A program made the position numbers and the translations under genes. 64,000 nucleotides of DNA. Origin: Sipunculus nudus (Eukaryota > Annelida > Sipuncula > Golfingiida > Sipunculidae). The notes beneath the pieces were generated by a model. The model was not told the origin of the DNA. It did no database searches and saw only the letters and a program-made list of their open reading frames with translations. Positions 37,721 to 50,035 of this stretch are shown piece after piece; the stretch's first letter is position 1; each line of letters starts with the position of its first letter. Where the stretch lies: the NCBI GenBank assembly GCA_026874595.1, contig CM049316.1, positions 50,911,676 to 50,975,675 of the forward strand, given 5' to 3'.

Positions 37721-37796
37721 ATTCGCTAAAAATGCAAACCAATTTTTTTTTTAAAACAGTTGAAAGATATAGTTCCATTATCTGGGAATTCTGCAT

Positions 37797-40133
37797 CTAG
37801 ACACCCGCCAGAGCCAGGTCAGTTGCCATGGTGATGTCTGGACCCCACCTGTTTGTACTGAGTGACCGTTTGACTTGGCTGCTGAAACTCAGCATGTTGT
37901 CAAATCCGTTTTCAAACACAGAAAGCCTTTTTCAATTGGCTATAATGCTTTTTTAAAGATGTATTTACCCAATCTATTCTTATAAAACTGGCAGATCCCT
38001 ACCATAGAATAATTCTTGTTAAGTTTAAACCAATCAGCTTAACAGTTTCATCATAAATCAGTGTATAAGCTAGAAGAGATTTAAAAATTACATTTTTGCT
38101 CATAAAAAACACATCAATGTAGGTGGCACCACCAATACCTCAATTTCAGATATGACATATGTGATAAACATTGGTATAAAATTTGGTGATTATAGCTCTA
38201 GCCGTTTCTGAGATTTTAATTTTAGTGTGCTTATTTGGACAGATGACTAAGTTCAACCTCCTGTAACTCAGCCAAAAATCTCCCAAATGGAACCATTCGA
38301 AACAAACTTGAGAAAGATTGTTCCAGGGATCATTTCTGTGAAATATTGGACAATTTGCCTGGACAGTTTTGGAGAAGAAGATTTTTAAAGCTTTTTATGC
38401 TTTTTCCCTATAAAATCTAAGAAAATGCAGTTAGAAAAAATTAAACAAAACGGACAGAATTTTTAGGATGACTGATTATTTGCAAAAAAATTTAGTGATG
38501 CAAGCTTCTGCCGTTTTTCAGATAGCTATGGTTAACATACAGATGACGCATGACGCCGCACCATCGCATAAGCTCACAGGTTCGCTAAAAATGCAGTTTT
38601 TCAGATGGCTAATTTTTTGCATGAAATTTCATGATGCTAGCTTTAGTCATTTTTTGAGATAGTATGGGTTAACATACAGACGACGGACACTGCCACACCA
38701 TCGCATTAGCTCACAGGTTCACTAAAAATTACTACAGATGCATATTGAATGCAAAATTATAATACAGATACATCTCACTGATGGCAAAATCTTGAATAAA
38801 GTTGAGTATGGATACCAATTATTTATAATCCATGTACAGCCGTCTTTATATACCCACAGAGAGCTGTATACCTGTGATTTTAAACATTGTCTGGCATGAG
38901 AAATATCTAAAATCATGAATCTACATTTTTTAAAAGCTTTTAAAAAAAACATTCTTGTCAATATCAACCATAGATAACCTAAAATCTAAATGTCTAGAGG
39001 CATGATGTAATAAATGCTGATAAACTGGAGCCAGTCTAGATGTATCTAGATGTATCTGTGTATCTGCTTCACACAGCTAACATATATGGTAAAATGACTC
39101 AATTCAATCTTTATTATTCAGCCAAAATTCATCCTTTGGAAGCATAAAAGACAGTTATTATAAGAATTATTCGGGGGATTATTCTTGTAAAATATTAAAC
39201 AAATTGGCCCCAGTGGCGTCAGTCAAAAATATTTTGCAGGTTTATAACTCATATGGGAAATACAGCAAAATGGTTAGGTAAAGCTTCCCATAACTCAGCC
39301 AAAAATCACTGAACCAAAACCATTTGAAAAAACTTGAATTATCAACATCTAAGGATAGTTAATGTGTGAGATATAAGAATTTGGCCCATTGGTTTTTGAG
39401 AAGAAGATCTTTGTAGCCACTGAGCTAAAATTGGCTGTTATGGCATATGACTAAATTCAGCTTCCCTTAACTCAGCCAAAAGTCACTGAACTGAGCCATT
39501 TAAACAAACTTCAGAAAACACGACCCTAGGATCATTTATGTGCGATATTAAACAATTTGGCCATATGGTTTTAGAGAAGAAGTTTTTTGTAGCCGTCAGA
39601 ATGATACTGGCACTGATGACCCTGTACAAAAAAGGCCGACGCAGTTTGCGCCACCAATACCTTAATTTCAGATATGACTCATGTGACCAATATTGGCATT
39701 TAATTTGGTGATGATAGCTCCAGCCGTTTCTGAGATTATAATTTTAGTATGCTTTTTTGGACAGAAGACTAAGTTCAACTTCCTGTAACTCAGCCAAAAA
39801 TCACCAAACTTAAACCATTCAAACAAACTTGAGAAAGATTGTCCCAGGAATCATTTCTGTGAAATAGTGGACAATTTGGCTGAACAATTTTGGAGAAGAA
39901 GATTTTTAAAGCTTTTTAGCTTTTCCTCTATAAAATCTAAGAAAATGCAGTTAGCCAAAAAAAAAGCAAAATCCAATGGAGTTTTTTAAGATGACTAATT
40001 TTTTGCATAAAATTTCGTGATGCTAACTCTTGCCGTTTTCAAGACAGTATGGGTTAACGTACAGATGATGGACGACAGATGCCGGACGACGCCACACCAC
40101 CGCATATATAAGCTAATAGGTTCGCTAAAAATT
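37797..40133 (+). mobile_element. Element B copy 3 (two partial right ends plus a fuller copy)
   Basis: Starts with GCCAGAGCCAGGTCAGTTGC, shared with 59110. It has three right-end signatures (CACCATCGCATAAGCTCAC near 38561, CACCATCGCATTAGCTCAC near 38694, CACCACCGCATATATAAGC near 40097), each followed by GTTCGCTAAAAA or GTTCACTAAAAA. Successive ends 130 bp apart suggest insertion of one B end beside another. Confidence 0.65.
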
Positions 40134-40612
40134 TAGATGATATTATTACTATATTTTGAATAAAATTATATTTGGCCCAATAATTTCAACTAATTTTAAA
40201 TAAATAGTTAAACTCTCATAACATTTGTGCTAGTGCTAATCTTAGGTATAGGTAACCTGTAATCATTGAATAACAGTTAACTCTTTTTTAAAAAGCATGA
40301 TAATTAACATGACTTATAGTGGACATTTTTTTCAAATACTTCTGCTGCAATGCAGATAAAGTTATAAGGCCAAGTCAAAACCAGTTTGAAATAGCACTCC
40401 TTTTCCAAAAGTAAATAATATAAATGACATCAGCCCTCTTCCCTCTCCAAGGATCTTATCAAAATGTTTACATAACTTGAGTTAAACCCCATCATCCTAA
40501 TAAACCAGATTATATTACCACACAAACCCAACATTTGTCTACCCCTTCTTCTAATTCATATTTTATGATCATAAATAACAGCTGAGGGCCGTGACCCATG
40601 TGTGCCTTGTTT
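40134..40612 (-). repeat. Element A left portion, inverted
   Basis: Reads as A-family body on the minus strand; its left-end palindromic motif appears reversed at about 40580-40612 (CAGCTGAGGGCCGTGACCCA). All other A copies in the window lie on the plus strand. Confidence 0.65.
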
Positions 40613-41145
40613 TGCATCTGCTGTTACTGAGAGATTATGGGTTAATGTACTGATGACCCACATACAAAAAAGGTTGATGCAAGTGATGGCACCAATACCT
40701 TAATTTCAAATATGACTCAAGTGACAAACATTTGCATAAAATTTGGTGATGATAGCTCCAGCCATTTCTGAGATTGTATTTTTAGTATGCTTTTTCAACC
40801 AAATGACTAAGTTCAGCTTCCTGTACTTTATTCAGCAACAAATCACCCAACTGGAACTATTCAAACAAACTTGAGAGAGACTGTTCCTGGGATTAATTCT
40901 ATGAAATATTAAACAATTTGACTGGACAGTTTCAGAGAAGAAGATATACTTAAAGGTGTTTTACCTTATTCCCTGTGTTAGCTTTTTCCCTATAAAATCT
41001 AAGTAAATGCAGATAGTCAAAAAATTTTTAAAGATGACTAATTTTTGCATAAAATTTAATTATTTGGGTTAATTTAAGGAAGACATACAAGGCGGACGGT
41101 GGATGGATGATCCCAAACCATCGCATAAGCTCATAGTGTGATAAC
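40613..41145 (+). mobile_element. Element B copy 4, right part
   Basis: GATGATAGCTCCAGCCATTTC and neighbouring B phrases, ending near AACCATCGCATAAGCTCATAG. More diverged than the other copies, hence probably older. Confidence 0.6.
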
Positions 41146-41577
41146 TACCAGAAACCTGGAGAAGCCATCCATGTACGATTAGCTATAGCTTCACAATCAG
41201 TGAATACTAATATTCTGCAAATTAACGTCTAAATTTCCTTTGTCAACATCTCACTTGAATTAATATATGTGTTTGAACCTGTTTGGTTGGCAGCAAAGGC
41301 CTGCTGAAGCTTTGATTCACTGCACAAAAAGGCGTATCAAATGTTAGTGTCAAAAATATGAAAACCTGGTAAAATTATCCACAGGTTGGTGATTCAATGA
41401 AATGCATGAGACTTCACACATGACCAGGAAGATGTATTCCAGTTGTTGCTTGGTAGACAGCTAGCCAATAGGAAGAGGTGTAACAGACTAATTAGACAGT
41501 CACATATGATGAGTTGTAAGTGAGTCTTGGTTAAACATTTTCAAGGCTCTGTGCCATGAAAGTTCATATATACATAC

Positions 41578-41701
41578 CACTTGCACTTTTGGCCCTTGCT
41601 CTGCGTTGGTCTCCACCCTTCAAGGAATTACTGCTGATTGGTCGTAGGCGCTGCATGGTATGTGGGCCAACGACTTTTTCAAGATCATAGATTTCCAGCT
41701 G
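41578..41701 (-). CDS. Internal exon of the same host gene, unidentified
   Basis: A 124-nt minus-strand exon: polypyrimidine tract and TTTTTCTAG end at 41702, and the donor GTATGTAT begins at 41577. Only one frame is open; it reads QLEIYDLEKVVGPHTM followed by a basic Ser/Arg/Lys stretch (RRARAKSAS). The donor leaves one base (phase 1), which joins the acceptor phase at 13057 to make a Gly codon, so the product would run AKSAS-G-FGKSGRP. Family not recognised. No earlier exon was found with confidence up to 64 kb, so the 5' part is probably outside the window or in short exons missed by eye. Confidence 0.6.
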
Positions 41702-43340
41702 CTAGAAAAAGACAGAAAATGGTTCATAGGAGATATGATCTGTGATTAGAATGACCATTTAATTAGAGATAAGTCTTGCCATTTAGAAGTGATGAAAGTA
41801 TAAATGTAAATTATGCAGTCTCTTTATGATTGACCCTTTACTGTTCAGATTAGCCTGCAGATTGTCACACTCGTACTGTTCAGATTAATTTTACAATTTT
41901 TTCCACATTTTGACATGAATTCATATAAGAGACATTAACTCGGTAACCGTTCAAGGTATCTTTGTGAAATTTTGAGCATTTACTGTCAGGTCCTTTATAT
42001 TAATTATGTTAATTTTTGCAAAACTTATTTACCATGTATGCAACTCGGGTAAATACAGGTAAAAATGTAGTACCTGTATTTCCGCCCACTGGTAGTTCAC
42101 CAAAGTGACCCCTTCATTTTGTTCAAGGAAAACCATTTACCATATTTTATCAAAAAAGGGGGAAATATAGGGAAATTATTTTACTCCAAGGTATTTATTA
42201 ATTACAGGTAAGTAAATATTGAAAGAGAACCATCGACAAACCAGTAAAAATGGATTTCACAGTGGAAGTTAAATATTTTTTCATCTGAAAAGCTGGCTGA
42301 CCCAAAGAGCTTGTTCTATGACTCTGTTAACTCATAACATATATGTTTACCTGTACAGGAAGTACAGGTAAATATTTTTTTCTGAATGACTGTGCCAACA
42401 CCTTGTTCATCATTACTAGGACTATAAATTAGGACCTTATTTATATATGGACTGTACAATTCGCTTTTTATATCAGAACAGGTGATATTTAATGCAGGCA
42501 TTAAGTTACCTCTGTGTATACCTTTGATCTTCAATTGATCTAATTACCTGTGGCAATGACAAAATCAGGCTGAATATAGTGACAGAGAAGAATATTTATG
42601 ATCAAGTCAGCTAAGTAAAAACATTTATTATATTTATTTTACTGACACATAAGTTATGAATGTAAATACTGGCTATGGTTACCTGTAAAAATATGCTCAC
42701 CTGTACAGCTCAGTTCAGGTTAATTCAGGTAAATTATTATTTTTTTATTGAAGAATATATTTATACAAGTAATAAGGGATACCAACAGAATAAATTTATA
42801 TTTTGTGTGGCATGTGTACATTATATGATTTACTGGTACTAACTGCACAATTTATTGGGTTACCTTTGATCTTAAATGGATTTAAAAACCTTTGCCGGTA
42901 CAGAAAATAAAGACTAATTCTCAGTTGAAGACTTGGAAGGAAATTTTTGAAGGAACCAAAACAATATGCAAAAACTATCTTTACATCAACTGCACAGCCA
43001 CTCAAGTTGCGCATTTCAATTTTGGCATTATAAATGTTATATGTGTTTCCTATAAAATAAAAAAAAACAGTGCTTACAGGCAAAAAAGTGCAACTGAGGG
43101 GAACTGAGACTCAGCTGGGTAAAGCCAGCCAGGAGCCAAGTGAGTTATGTAATAGGCTGGACAGGCCAGGGCTGCAGCTCTCTCTCACTCTCTCTCTCTC
43201 CAAAAAAACACTCTACTCGGCTGGCCTGATGTAAACAATACTTGACATGGTAGTTCTAACTTGAATAAAAGCTACAGTTTTTGACAAATTGCTTTCAAAT
43301 TTCAGATTATAAAATATTTAATCCTTGTGTGCACAAGCTG
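41702..43340. other. Mostly unique non-coding sequence with a cluster of TACCTGTA/ACAGGTA motifs
   Basis: Between 42045 and 42745 ACAGGTA or TACCTGT occurs about ten times, including two perfect inverted repeats: AAATACAGGTA with TACCTGTATTT at about 42051-42082, and TTTACCTGTAC with GTACAGGTAAA at about 42347-42373. A CT-rich microsatellite lies at 43165-43201. No coding exon was recognised. Confidence 0.5.
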
Positions 43341-43460
43341 TGAAAACTAGATATTTCTAGGTATCCCCAAACAATTGATCCCCCCTTTAAGAATAGGCCC
43401 CCCATCTTCAGCAGCATATACTGACACTTTGCAAGCGAATATCATCAGGTTTCTTCCATT
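43341..43460 (+). repeat. Element E left-end fragment
   Basis: AACTAGATATTTCTAGGTATCC then GAATAGGCCC and AGCAGCATATACTGACACTT, matching 15993-16110 and 60550-60660. It is cut off within 120 bp. Confidence 0.7.
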
Positions 43461-43499
43461 TTTCAACTTGAGAAATAATATTTTTCACCAAACATGGGG

Positions 43500-44750
43500 G
43501 CCAATATGTTGAATCTCTCTTGAGAAAAGAGCATTTATTTATTTTACGGGAACATGCAGGTAGGTGGCGCCACCTGTCTGGTTTTCAAGAAAACTTTCCA
43601 TGCTGGATTGACATGCCAAATTTCAGACCTATATATATCTTGAACCACTCAGGAGATATGAGCAATTTTCACCCAAAGCACATGTACTGAAGGACGCACC
43701 TCAAAACCATTACAGATGGCACCACCAGTCTTCAGTACAAGTTGGAGGAGTCCAAGATCTATGGATAGGCACAATTTCAGGCCAATAGGGCAAATAACTC
43801 CTCAGAAAAGGGCATTAATTTACTCTACAAACAAGGCCTACAGGCCTAATGCGAACCTGTACAAAGTTTGGGCGTATGAATGGAGGCAGATGAACAGATG
43901 GACGCTGTGCATAAGTTGTTGCAGGTGGCGCCACCAGTTTTGCCTATGATGAAGAGCTATGTGAGATCTATAAACATGCAAAATTTTGGCCCAATTGGTC
44001 AAACCATTTCCGAGATATGAGCTTGGATGTCTGTAGAGTAAACCTGAATGTAGGTGGCGCCACCTGTCATAAAATCAAGAGAGTTGTCCAGGATGTATAA
44101 ACCTGCGAAATTTCAGGTGGAAAAGTCAAACCACTGCTGCGATATGAGTGATTTTATCCAAAGGCAGATGAACAGATGGACGCTGTGCATAAATGGTTGC
44201 AGGTGGCGCCACCACTTTTGCCTATGATGAAGAGCTATGTGAGATCTATACACAAGCAAAATTTTGGCCCAATCGGTCAAACGGTTCCCAAGATATGAGT
44301 TTGAATGTCTGCAGAGTAAACGTGAATGTAGGTGGGGCCACCTGTCATAAAATCGAGAAAGCTGTCCAGGATGTAAACGTGAATGTAGGTGAGGCCACCT
44401 GTCATAAAATCGAGAAAGCTGTCCAGGATGTATAAACCTGCAAAATTTCAGGTGGAAAAGTCAAACCACAGCTGAGATATGAGTGATTTAATCCCAAGAC
44501 AGATTAACAGGATGACGCTGTGCAAAAATGGTTGCAGGTGGCACCACCATTTTTAGTGTATGTTATAAAGCTATCAAAGGGCTACATTTGTGCAAAATTT
44601 TTAGCCTGATAGGTCAAACGGTTCCCGAGATATGTGGGTTTATGTGTGGAAACAGACGCACAAATGGACGCTGGGCAGAGAGGAAAGATCAGAAGTCAAC
44701 CAAAAATGAGGGCGCAGCAGTTCACATGTGACCGATCATAATTCCGAAAT
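43500..44750 (+). repeat. 277-bp palindromic array S3 and flanking modules
   Basis: GGTGGCGCCACC at about 43562, 43925, 44054 and 44204, with the 277-bp unit from about 43880. One half-unit is partly duplicated near 44335-44430 (AACGTGAATGTAGGTG twice). It includes an F left-end fragment at 43832 and ends in the TATGTTATAAAGCTATCAAA block. Confidence 0.8.
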
Positions 44751-44751
44751 T

Positions 44752-45292
44752 TAAAAAATTCTGCCCAGTGGTTATGGAGGAGTTTTCCGGAAACCTATGC
44801 AGCGATGGCGGCAGCTTCGGCGTCCGACTGAAAACATAGTACCCGCAAAACTCTGTTTTGGCAGATACAATGATTGTAGCTGGCATCACCAGTCTTATAT
44901 ACAATGAAGAGATATATAAATATGCCCAATGTCAGACTGATATGTCAAACCCCTCCTGTGAAATAAGCAGGGACATACACTGTGCAAAAATTATTGTAGG
45001 TGGCGCCACCAGTCTTGTACACTATAAAGCTACCCGATATGTATACACATGCCCAATTTTAGGCTGATGTATCAAATTCCTCTGTAGAAATAAGCAGGCG
45101 CATACACTGCAAAAGTCAATGTAGGTGGTACCACCTGTCTTGTTAATGAGAATACCACCAAAGACGCATAGACAGGTCAAACTTCCCCAGAGTTTGATGC
45201 ACTGGGCTGACAAGGCTTAGGTGAGTAAGGCAGTTGCCCCCCAGTGACCTGTGACAAATTGCTGCCTCAAGCTACTGCACTGAGTGAACTCT
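44752..45292 (+). repeat. Second copy of the 29.7-31.1 kb repeat block, empty hAT site
   Basis: Parallels 29704-30113 plus 30966-31070. Shows CCCCAGAGTTTGATGCACTG without the 852-bp insertion. The match stops at GAGTGAACTCT, about 45291, which may mark the 3' edge of the Helentron on the minus strand. Confidence 0.8.
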
Positions 45293-45610
45293 GTGCTTTG
45301 ATGATTTGGTTCTTACACAATTTCTGGTGTTATTAAACTCATTGGTAGATGGGAAAAAATATTAATATTTAAATACTAAAGAACAGTAAACAATTTAAAC
45401 ATTGTTTTACAGTTTTAAAAACTGTTACAGTAAAATTGAGCCAAAGATCAAAATCTATCAACTGGAACAAGCCTACAATCCCCCACAACTTTATCAAGCT
45501 TAATTACTTTTTTGAGCCTCAGACAGGTATCTAATTATCAAGGGGGGGGGACCATTGAAACAATATGATCAGTGCTAAATGAATGTATACATATAGCTGA
45601 AGAGTTTTCC

Positions 45611-46280
45611 TTACATTAATGATTCCAGTGCAGCATAAATAAATTTGTGATCTGACCAAGGGGTATCAATGGTTTCACAAACCTGAATATCACGGTTTGA
45701 ATATATGTGATCTATTATAGTATTATTGTCTGTAGTGCACTCTGACATTTATTGCTGGCATTTTAAATAATTTTTTATCATATTTATTTTTCCATTATTT
45801 GATGGATCCTGTGTGTTTAAGTTTGTGTCACCAATCACAATCAAAGGCAAATCTGTATTCACAAGGTTTACCATACTTGTAATTGCATTTACAAAAGATA
45901 CTTTGTCACATGATGGGGAAATATAAAGCACTATTATTTGTAATTGGTATTCTTTAAATTTGAACAACTGAAATGTAAATTCAAAGTTTTCAGTTGAATA
46001 GTTGTGTTGCATTTCAATTTATAGAAATTTGTGGTTGTAAATTGCCAGTCCATGTGCAGGTCTAGTATTGGAACCAGTTTTACGTTGATCATTTCTTGAG
46101 AGTAAATAGTTCTCAAGAGCATAATCTTGATTGTCATCTGAGTGTTTTAACCTTGTTTCTGCTAGAGCAATTATGTCTGCACCTTTAATTAAATGATTAG
46201 TTTTCATATCAAGAAAATGATAGTGGAGGGATCTTGTATTGTGGAAAACAATTTTTAAGGATGATTTGTCTAAATCATAA
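45611..46280 (-). pseudogene. Helentron EEP (AP-type) endonuclease domain
   Basis: Starts in the same frame as the helicase tail: IVFHNTRSLHYHFLDMKT, then ADIIALAETRL (metal-binding Glu), LPLIVIGDTNLN (catalytic Asp/Asn) and SDHKFIYAAL (catalytic Asp-His) in the order of exonuclease-endonuclease-phosphatase folds. Two in-frame TAA codons, after HKFL (about 46019) and after KCQQ (about 45749), interrupt it, and the final TAA is at 45611-45613. This domain type is shared with LINE endonucleases; fusion to the helicase identifies it as Helentron. Confidence 0.85.
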
Positions 46281-47795
46281 ACTGGTGTGAAAGAGAGTTT
46301 AACTAAAGCAGTTTCTTTGAGCCTTTCCATTTCATTTGTTACTTCTTTGGAAACAGATATCTTGTCTTCATTTAGCTCTAAAATTTGTAGACCTGATAAA
46401 TTTCTTACTCTGCTGAATGCCACATAATGTATGTGGTTTTCTTTGTATGGGGATGTTTTAACAACAATATTATCATATGTTAATCCTTGTGCTTTGTGAA
46501 TTGTCTTTGCTGCTGAGGATGTCAATGGGAATTGAGTACGAGTTACATTGTGTTTATTGTAAAGAAAGGTTCTGTCAACAGCAAATACTGGGGTCCAAAG
46601 CTTATCAATTCCCGTAGTATAATAGGATGAATACTGTTTCCGAGTTCTTTTACCCGTTTTATTGTCATCAAAAGTAACCCACAGAATACTTGGAACATTT
46701 CTTTTTTCTTGAAGGTACTGAATGTGTCTCAAAATGCAATCTGTGCCATTTGTTAAGCCATCATCCACATCAATATTAACTGTAATATGATATCTTAAGT
46801 CTAATCGAAGATTAAGTTCTTTATCTAAATTAGCTGTAACATGTGAATCAACATTTTGAAGTGGTTCCTTTAATTTTTTTGAAACATTTTTTGTTGCATC
46901 TCCAGCCACAGTATCTAGTGCTAAAACAGTATCTGAGTCAATTCAAACATTTTGAAATTATCCTGCCACAAGTTGAGTCCTAGCACAGCATATCCTTGTG
47001 AAAGATCTTGGAATATCCACTTTCCAAACACTGGTTTTAGTTGAAATAAATCACCAACCACTATAACATGTATTCCACCAAACAATTTTTTGTTTCCTTT
47101 GTTGTAGTCTGAGATTTATAGCTTTAAACATTTCATTATTAACCAGTGACATTTCATCAATGATAATCACAGATAAATGTCTATACTTCATTCTTAAGGT
47201 ATTAAGTTGATCAGATGATAATGGTTGATCCATTTTTTGGTTGGGTCTTAAGGCAAAAAGCTTTATGAATTGTGATTCCTCCAATATTATAGGCTGCAGA
47301 TCCAGTAAATGCACACAAAAGTATTCTAACTGATTTTGGATTTTCCCCCTCTGTGCCACACAAGTATCTGTGCAAGGTTTGGAATATTGCACTGACTACA
47401 ACACTTTTTCCAACTCCTGCACCACCTGTAATAAATAAGTGTAAATTTTCATTCTGTTTGTTTGATTTTATACATTGAATAACATGTGTGTATATTTGAA
47501 GTTGTTTTATATTCAGATTTTGGATCAAGCTGTGATATTCTTCATTTGAAAGTCTGACTGCATGAGCCTCTACATCAGCTGAATTGGAAAACCCTAGATC
47601 AATTCCTATATCTACCGTAGAATGTGTTTTGGTGGACGGTTTGTAAAAAGAAAAATTAGCACTGTCTATTGAGGGTTCATCTGCATCGGTCTTTTCAGTT
47701 TGTTCTGTGCCTGGTGCTAATTCATCATAGGCTTCATACTCTTGATCATGTGCTGCTTGCATGGCTGCTTCTATTATTTCAACATTGTGCTCATA
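46281..47795 (-). pseudogene. Helentron Pif1-like helicase domain
   Basis: Motifs in order: Walker A GGAGVGKS, Walker B VIIIDEMS, motif III GGIHVIVVGDLFQLKPV, then SSAAKTIHKAQGLTYDN and HYVAFSRVRNL at the C-terminal end. Three open segments (47762-47211, 47392-47051, 46909-46281) overlap in different frames; shifts occur near 47340 and, at a run of A, near 47075. The stretch between ELTQIL and the next segment is shorter than expected for Helitron helicases, suggesting an internal deletion near 46925. Confidence 0.85.
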
Positions 47796-47959
47796 CTGCC
47801 CTTAGCAAAATGAAAAGTTTGCTGCTGCTTTGCTGCAACCGTGCTGCAAAGCAGCAGAAACCAAAATAGGCTGCAAGAAGAGTGTGCAGGAAGGCTGCAG
47901 CTAGCTGCATGCTTCCCGCTGCCTGGCAAAGGCTGCAGGAAAGTGTGCAGCAAATCTGA

Positions 47960-48265
47960 ATTGTGTGCTGGAAGGTTGCGGGAGGGTCGCGGCTAGCCGC
48001 AGTCCTATAGAGTATTTTAATACTGTGTGCAGGAAGGCTGCGGGAGGGTTGCGGCTAGCCGCAGTCTCACAGAGTTAACTGGATGCTGTGCGCAGGAAGG
48101 CTGCGGGAGGATTGCGGCTAGCCGCAGTCTCATAGAGTTAACTAGATGCTGTGCGCAGGAAGGCTACGGGAGGGTTGCGGCTAGCCGCAGTCTCATAGAG
48201 TCAACTGGATGCTGTGCGCAGGAAGGCTGCGGGAGGGTTGCGGCTAGCCGCAGTCTTTTACAGTT
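47960..48265 (+). repeat. 63-bp tandem array
   Basis: AGGAAGGCT recurs at 48031, 48094, 48157 and 48220, exactly 63 bp apart, each unit containing the palindrome CGGCTAGCCG. About 4.5 copies. A 91-codon frame across it is an artefact. Confidence 0.9.
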
Positions 48266-49334
48266 TTATTTGCCCTACTTTTCCTGTCTTACCCTGCTGT
48301 GATTGGCTAAACTGATTTTGGAGGGAAAAGCAGCCATTTTTGCAAAATTAGGAAAAGACAGTGCTTTGTTAGCTCTTCTAAAAATATGAAGATCTGTGCC
48401 AAATAGCTCAAGTAAGAGTAACATTCAACAGATCCAGCATGTTCAGAGGACTTATTGGATTAATTAGAACATACAATTAGTTGATGGGAGGAACAAAGAG
48501 AGGGTGTTATGTTACTACCACCAGTAAGTTTGAACTACATATTTGTACCCTAAGGGCTTCCGCAGCAAGCATTGATAAAGGGCAGCCCAGCACTGATAAG
48601 ATTGATTTTTCCTCAAGTAATTTTATACACAGAAAGTGTAGTATTAAATTTAATTTTGTGTAAAAGTAAAAACTAAGATTAATGGTGGGATTGAAAGATG
48701 TATTCAAGCTGGAAGGCAGATATATCAAAGGCAGCATGAATAAAATTCTGTGGTTAATGTGTATATCATGCATTTATTGAACTCCAATGCATTTTGAGTT
48801 TTATTGATTTGAATATGAAACAGTAACTTTAAATAAGGTTTTGTTTTCATCTTCACACAAATTTTAAAATACTTAGGCTAAGCTTCATTTAAAGTTGATT
48901 TGCTAAATTCTGGTTGACGTATGTCTATAGATGTCACCCTAAGTAAATGGGAAATTCCTAACAATATTGAAGTAACCCAATGTCACTTTGTGGTTCATGT
49001 TTCTAGTCCTTGGCCTGACAATAAACTCACCCAGAACTTTTATTCAGCTATGTAGCTACACAACTTCATGCAGGATTCGTGTGACTGTGTAGTGTGTACT
49101 CTGATTCATATTCATCAAGGTGTAATTTCTAACAAAGCTTGATTAAGTTTGGTTTATATTTAAAAGCCATTATGGATTAAGGTTTAATTGTATGTGCAAA
49201 TTAAATGGAGTTTCATGAGAGCTTGTTCTGTTGAGTACCTGCATTTATATTTGGAGCAGAGACAGTCACTGACTAATGACATGGCATGTCTGCTTGTAAA
49301 CAATAACTGAGCCCACGTGCTGTTGTTTATACAT

Positions 49335-50035
49335 ATCATGGCTAGCTGCGGGAAAGTGTGCAAGAAGGCTGCGGGAAAGTGTGCGAGAAGGCTGCGGGAA
49401 AGTGTGCGAGAAGCTGCAGAAAGTGTTCGAGAAGGCTGCGGGAAAGTGTGCGAGAAGGCTGCGGGAAAGTGTGCAAGGCTGCAGGAAGTGTGCGAGAAAG
49501 CTGCGGGAAAATGTGCGAGAAGGCTGCGGGAAAGTGTGCAAGAAGCTGCAGGAAGTGTGCAAGGCTTCAGGAAGTGTGTGAGAAGGCTGCGGGAAAGTGT
49601 GCCAGAAGGCTGCGGGAAAGTGTGCGAGAAGCTGCAGGAAGTGTGCAAGGCTGCAGGAAGTGTGCGGGAAGGCTGCAGGAAAGTGTGCAAGAAGGCTGCA
49701 GGAAAGTGTGCGAGAAGCTGCAGGAAGTGTGTGAGGCTGCGGGAAGTGTGCGAGAAGGCTGCGGGAAAGTGTGTGAGAATGCTGCAGGAAAAGGGCTGCG
49801 GGAAAAGGGCTGCGGGAAAAGGGCTGCGGGAAGTGTGCGAGAAAGGCTGCGGGAAGTGGGCGAGAAAGGCTGCGGGAAGGCTGCAGGAAAAGGGCTGCGG
49901 GAAGGCTGCAGGAAAAGGGCTGCGGGAAAGGCTGCGGGAAGTGGGCGAGAAAGGCTGCGGGAAGGCTGCAGGAAAAGGGCTGCGGGAAGGCTGCAGGAAA
50001 AGGGCTGCGGGAACACTGGTTGCAGCAAGCCTGCA
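49335..50035 (+). repeat. 23-bp GCTGCGGGAAAGTGTGCGAG-type tandem array
   Basis: About 30 units of 19-27 bp, mostly 23, consensus GCTGCGGGAAAGTGTGCGAG plus AAG; near the right end it shortens to GCTGCGGGAAAAGG units. Strong strand asymmetry (purines and G on plus). It is open in several frames on both strands only because the unit lacks stop trinucleotides, so the long open frames here are not genes. Confidence 0.92.

Larger units (their letters stand above)
13058..41577 (-). other. Inferred 28.5-kb intron filled with nested repeats
   Basis: Bounded by donor GTATGTAT (minus strand) at 41577 and acceptor TTTCAG at 13058 with matching phase. Nearly all of its length is accounted for by repeat families A to G, the hAT-like element, the 1472-bp element and tandem arrays. 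An unseen exon inside cannot be excluded. Confidence 0.5.
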
